Assembly: GCF_033115175.1 (NCBI RefSeq)
Contig: NC_084844.1
Span: 32,211,885 to 32,275,884 of the forward strand
Direction of reading: 5' to 3'
DNA from: Lepus europaeus
Lineage: Eukaryota; Chordata; Mammalia; Lagomorpha; Leporidae
DNA length: 64,000 nucleotides
Under the pieces are notes generated by a model. That model was not told where the DNA came from, searched no databases, and saw only the letters and a list, made by a program, of their open reading frames with translations. Both the position numbers and the translations under genes were made by a program. Positions 62,313 through 64,000 of this stretch are shown here, piece by piece. Position 1 is the first letter of the stretch; each line of letters starts with the position of its first letter.

Positions 62313-62850
62313 AAAATCAGAGTCAGACTCAAAAGCAAGAACAGCCCCTAATAAATGCTCTCCAGAATTAAACTATGTCATCAGTGACAGTATTTGGTTT
62401 GGTGTTCTCTGGTGTGCAGAGTTCACTCTAGACCAGGCTGCCCCTCCCATGCTCCCCCCTTTCAAGCCACATTGGGTGTGTCTGGTCATTTTCTGTAAGA
62501 TTCCCTCTTTCCCCCAACTTCCCCTGGATTGAAGTGTCAGGTCTTATATGGTCACCTTCCAATCCGGCAGTTGGGGAGCCATCCACTTTGTGGTGACAAG
62601 CCAGCTTCCTCCTGCCGGCCTACACACATTGGAATATTTCAGTCAGTTGCTTTTCACCTGGGGAAAGCAATCAAAGTTGAGTGTTGTTTTGGGCAAAGCC
62701 TAAGAGAGGATGTACCTCTGTTTCCAAAGAAATGGAAATCGCATAATGCATCTGACGCCAGTGTGACGAGGAAGACACATGCAACCATCATTGGCTGTTT
62801 TACTACAGCAGTGATTAACCTGCGGCTGGTTGAATGAGCCACTAAAGTAT
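62313..62850. other. Intergenic unique stretch, possible regulatory sequence
   Basis: Unique sequence with ATGCAT, TGACG and CCAAAGAAATGG patterns near 62725-62770. No gene recognised. Confidence 0.35.
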
Positions 62851-62860
62851 AGATTTCAGG

Positions 62861-63126
62861 GGCTGGCGCTGTGGCACAGTGTGTTAAGCCTCCATCTGCA
62901 GCATTGGCATCCCCCATAGGTGCTGGCTCAAGTCCCAGTTGCTCTACTTCCACTCCAGCTCCCTGCTAATGCAGCTGGGAAAGGAGAAAATGGCCCAAGG
63001 GCTTGGGCCCCTGCAACTCAGAAGAAATGCTTGGCTCCTGGCTTCTGCCTGGCCCAGCCCTGGCTGTTGTGGCCATTTAGGGAGTGAACCAGCAGATGGA
63101 AGACCTCTCTCTCTCTCTCTGTTTCT

Positions 63127-63162
<36 letters not shown>

Positions 63163-63203
63163 CTCTTTCAAATAAATAAATACATCTTTTAAAAAATAAC
63201 TGC
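62861..63203 (+). repeat. C SINE with long (CT)n tract
   Basis: Target duplication AGA(T/C)TTCAGG at 62851-62860 and 63204-63213; CT tract about 60 bases. Confidence 0.93.
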
Positions 63204-63213
63204 AGACTTCAGG

Positions 63214-64000
63214 ATGTTTCTGATGTAAGTTGTTTTTGGTTGTATAACTTGGCAATGAAATCTATACTGTCTTGGGGGGCAAGGGTGTAGGGAGAGTCCT
63301 ATATTTAATCACTGATCTGTGTTTCTACAATGGACTCCACATGATATTCCTGTGGGTTCCACCAGGGCAGCATCTAGCACAGCTTCTTTGTAAGCCACCT
63401 GGCTGCTGCCACGGCTCCTGAAGGCACCCCGTTCCTTGCTTGCGGTCCCTTTAAGAGTGGTGAGTGTTTCAGTTGGTGAAGCTCCAAGTGCCCTCTGGAC
63501 TCATTGGCACAATGTGGGAATTTTCCAACTTGGATGAGAAACAGCCTGTTCTCCAGGGAAGGCTCTTCAAGGTAATTGCTCTCTGAGAGGTTCCTGCCAC
63601 TACCTCTGGCAACCTTCAGAGACCAACCCCTCTTGCTCTTAGGAGGAGCTAGAAAGCCACAGAGTCGTGTGCACAGACTGTCTCAGGACATGCTGAGACC
63701 TCTGAGACCAGTGACATTTGGAAACAGAGAAAGTGGGACAGAGGCAGCTGGCCCGGACCTTCCCTTCTGAGATCAGCGCCATGGCTCTGGCTGTAACGGA
63801 CATTTCTATTGTCTTTGTTTTCCGAGGGAGCTTCAGTGAAGGGTGATTGGCTGAGGAAGCTCTTTGCAGGGGAGAAGGCCACTTATTTGGAAGAAACACT
63901 TCAACAAACCACCTGGGCTGGAGGGAGGCAGCCTGGGGTGTGCTGCACAAGGAAAGAGGATAGCAAGGCACCCAGACGAACTGGTGTGTGTCCCAGGGTG
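63214..64000. other. Intergenic unique stretch to window end
   Basis: GC-moderate sequence, no repeat or exon recognised. Short frames on both strands lack domains. Confidence 0.4.

Noticed and set aside
161-63203. tRNA genes suggested by GGTTCTAGTCC B-box motifs
   Set aside because: All lie in the heads of C SINEs, which are tRNA-derived; none can fold as a complete tRNA.
46000-64000. An RNF126-like pseudogene or AKAP1 exons expected from human synteny
   Set aside because: I saw no matching coding text in any frame; AKAP1 probably lies further right.

Overview
This is mammalian nuclear DNA, almost certainly from a lagomorph and most likely the European rabbit. Two spliced genes lie head to head. 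About 65 copies or fragments of the tRNA-derived lagomorph C SINE surround and interrupt them. I recognise the SINE by its GGCCGGCGC/GTGGC head, an internal GGGTTCTAGTCC-type B box, a body ending in GGGGAGTGAACCAG, a (CT)n tract, and one of two tails: AAATAAATAAATCTTT or CTGCCTGTCAAAA. Neighbouring order matches COIL-SCPEP1 on human 17q22. Species and synteny are inferences from family knowledge, not from a search.

Left part (1-12.8 kb): COIL (coilin, Cajal-body scaffold) runs on the minus strand. Exon 1 (start codon at 12737) sits in a CpG island, exon 2 is a large lysine/serine-rich exon (3431-2321), and exons 3 and 4 follow. The last roughly 80 codons lie off the left edge. Intron 1 holds most of the repeats here: three SINEs stacked at one target site, a U6 snRNA fused to L1 ORF2 sequence inside an 11-bp target duplication, an MLT1-like LTR, and a SINE within a SINE within an MST-type LTR.

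Middle (12.8-45.9 kb): after a short intergenic stretch, a second CpG island with a CACGTG (CLEAR-like) element leads into SCPEP1 on the plus strand. All 13 coding exons can be placed with GT-AG borders. They give an intact 458-residue secretory/lysosomal serine carboxypeptidase with Ser173, Asp377 and His437. Introns carry C SINEs, MIR, L2, L1 remnants and hAT-Charlie, MER20, MER5A and Tigger-like fossils.

Right part (46-64 kb): I see no protein-coding gene. It is SINE-dense intergenic sequence with an MST-type LTR, a probable solo ERV LTR, a MIR and several unique stretches. Human synteny would place AKAP1 further right.

I see no bacterial, phage or CRISPR-like system. The most interesting signals are mobile-element events (chimeric U6-L1 retrocopy, serial same-site SINE insertion, strong antisense bias of SINEs in both genes, inverted SINE halves beside the SCPEP1 terminal exon) and regulatory motifs (CLEAR-like box, YY1 box at the COIL start codon). 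Repeat-family names rest on recalled consensus sequences and their borders are approximate to about 5-20 bp.
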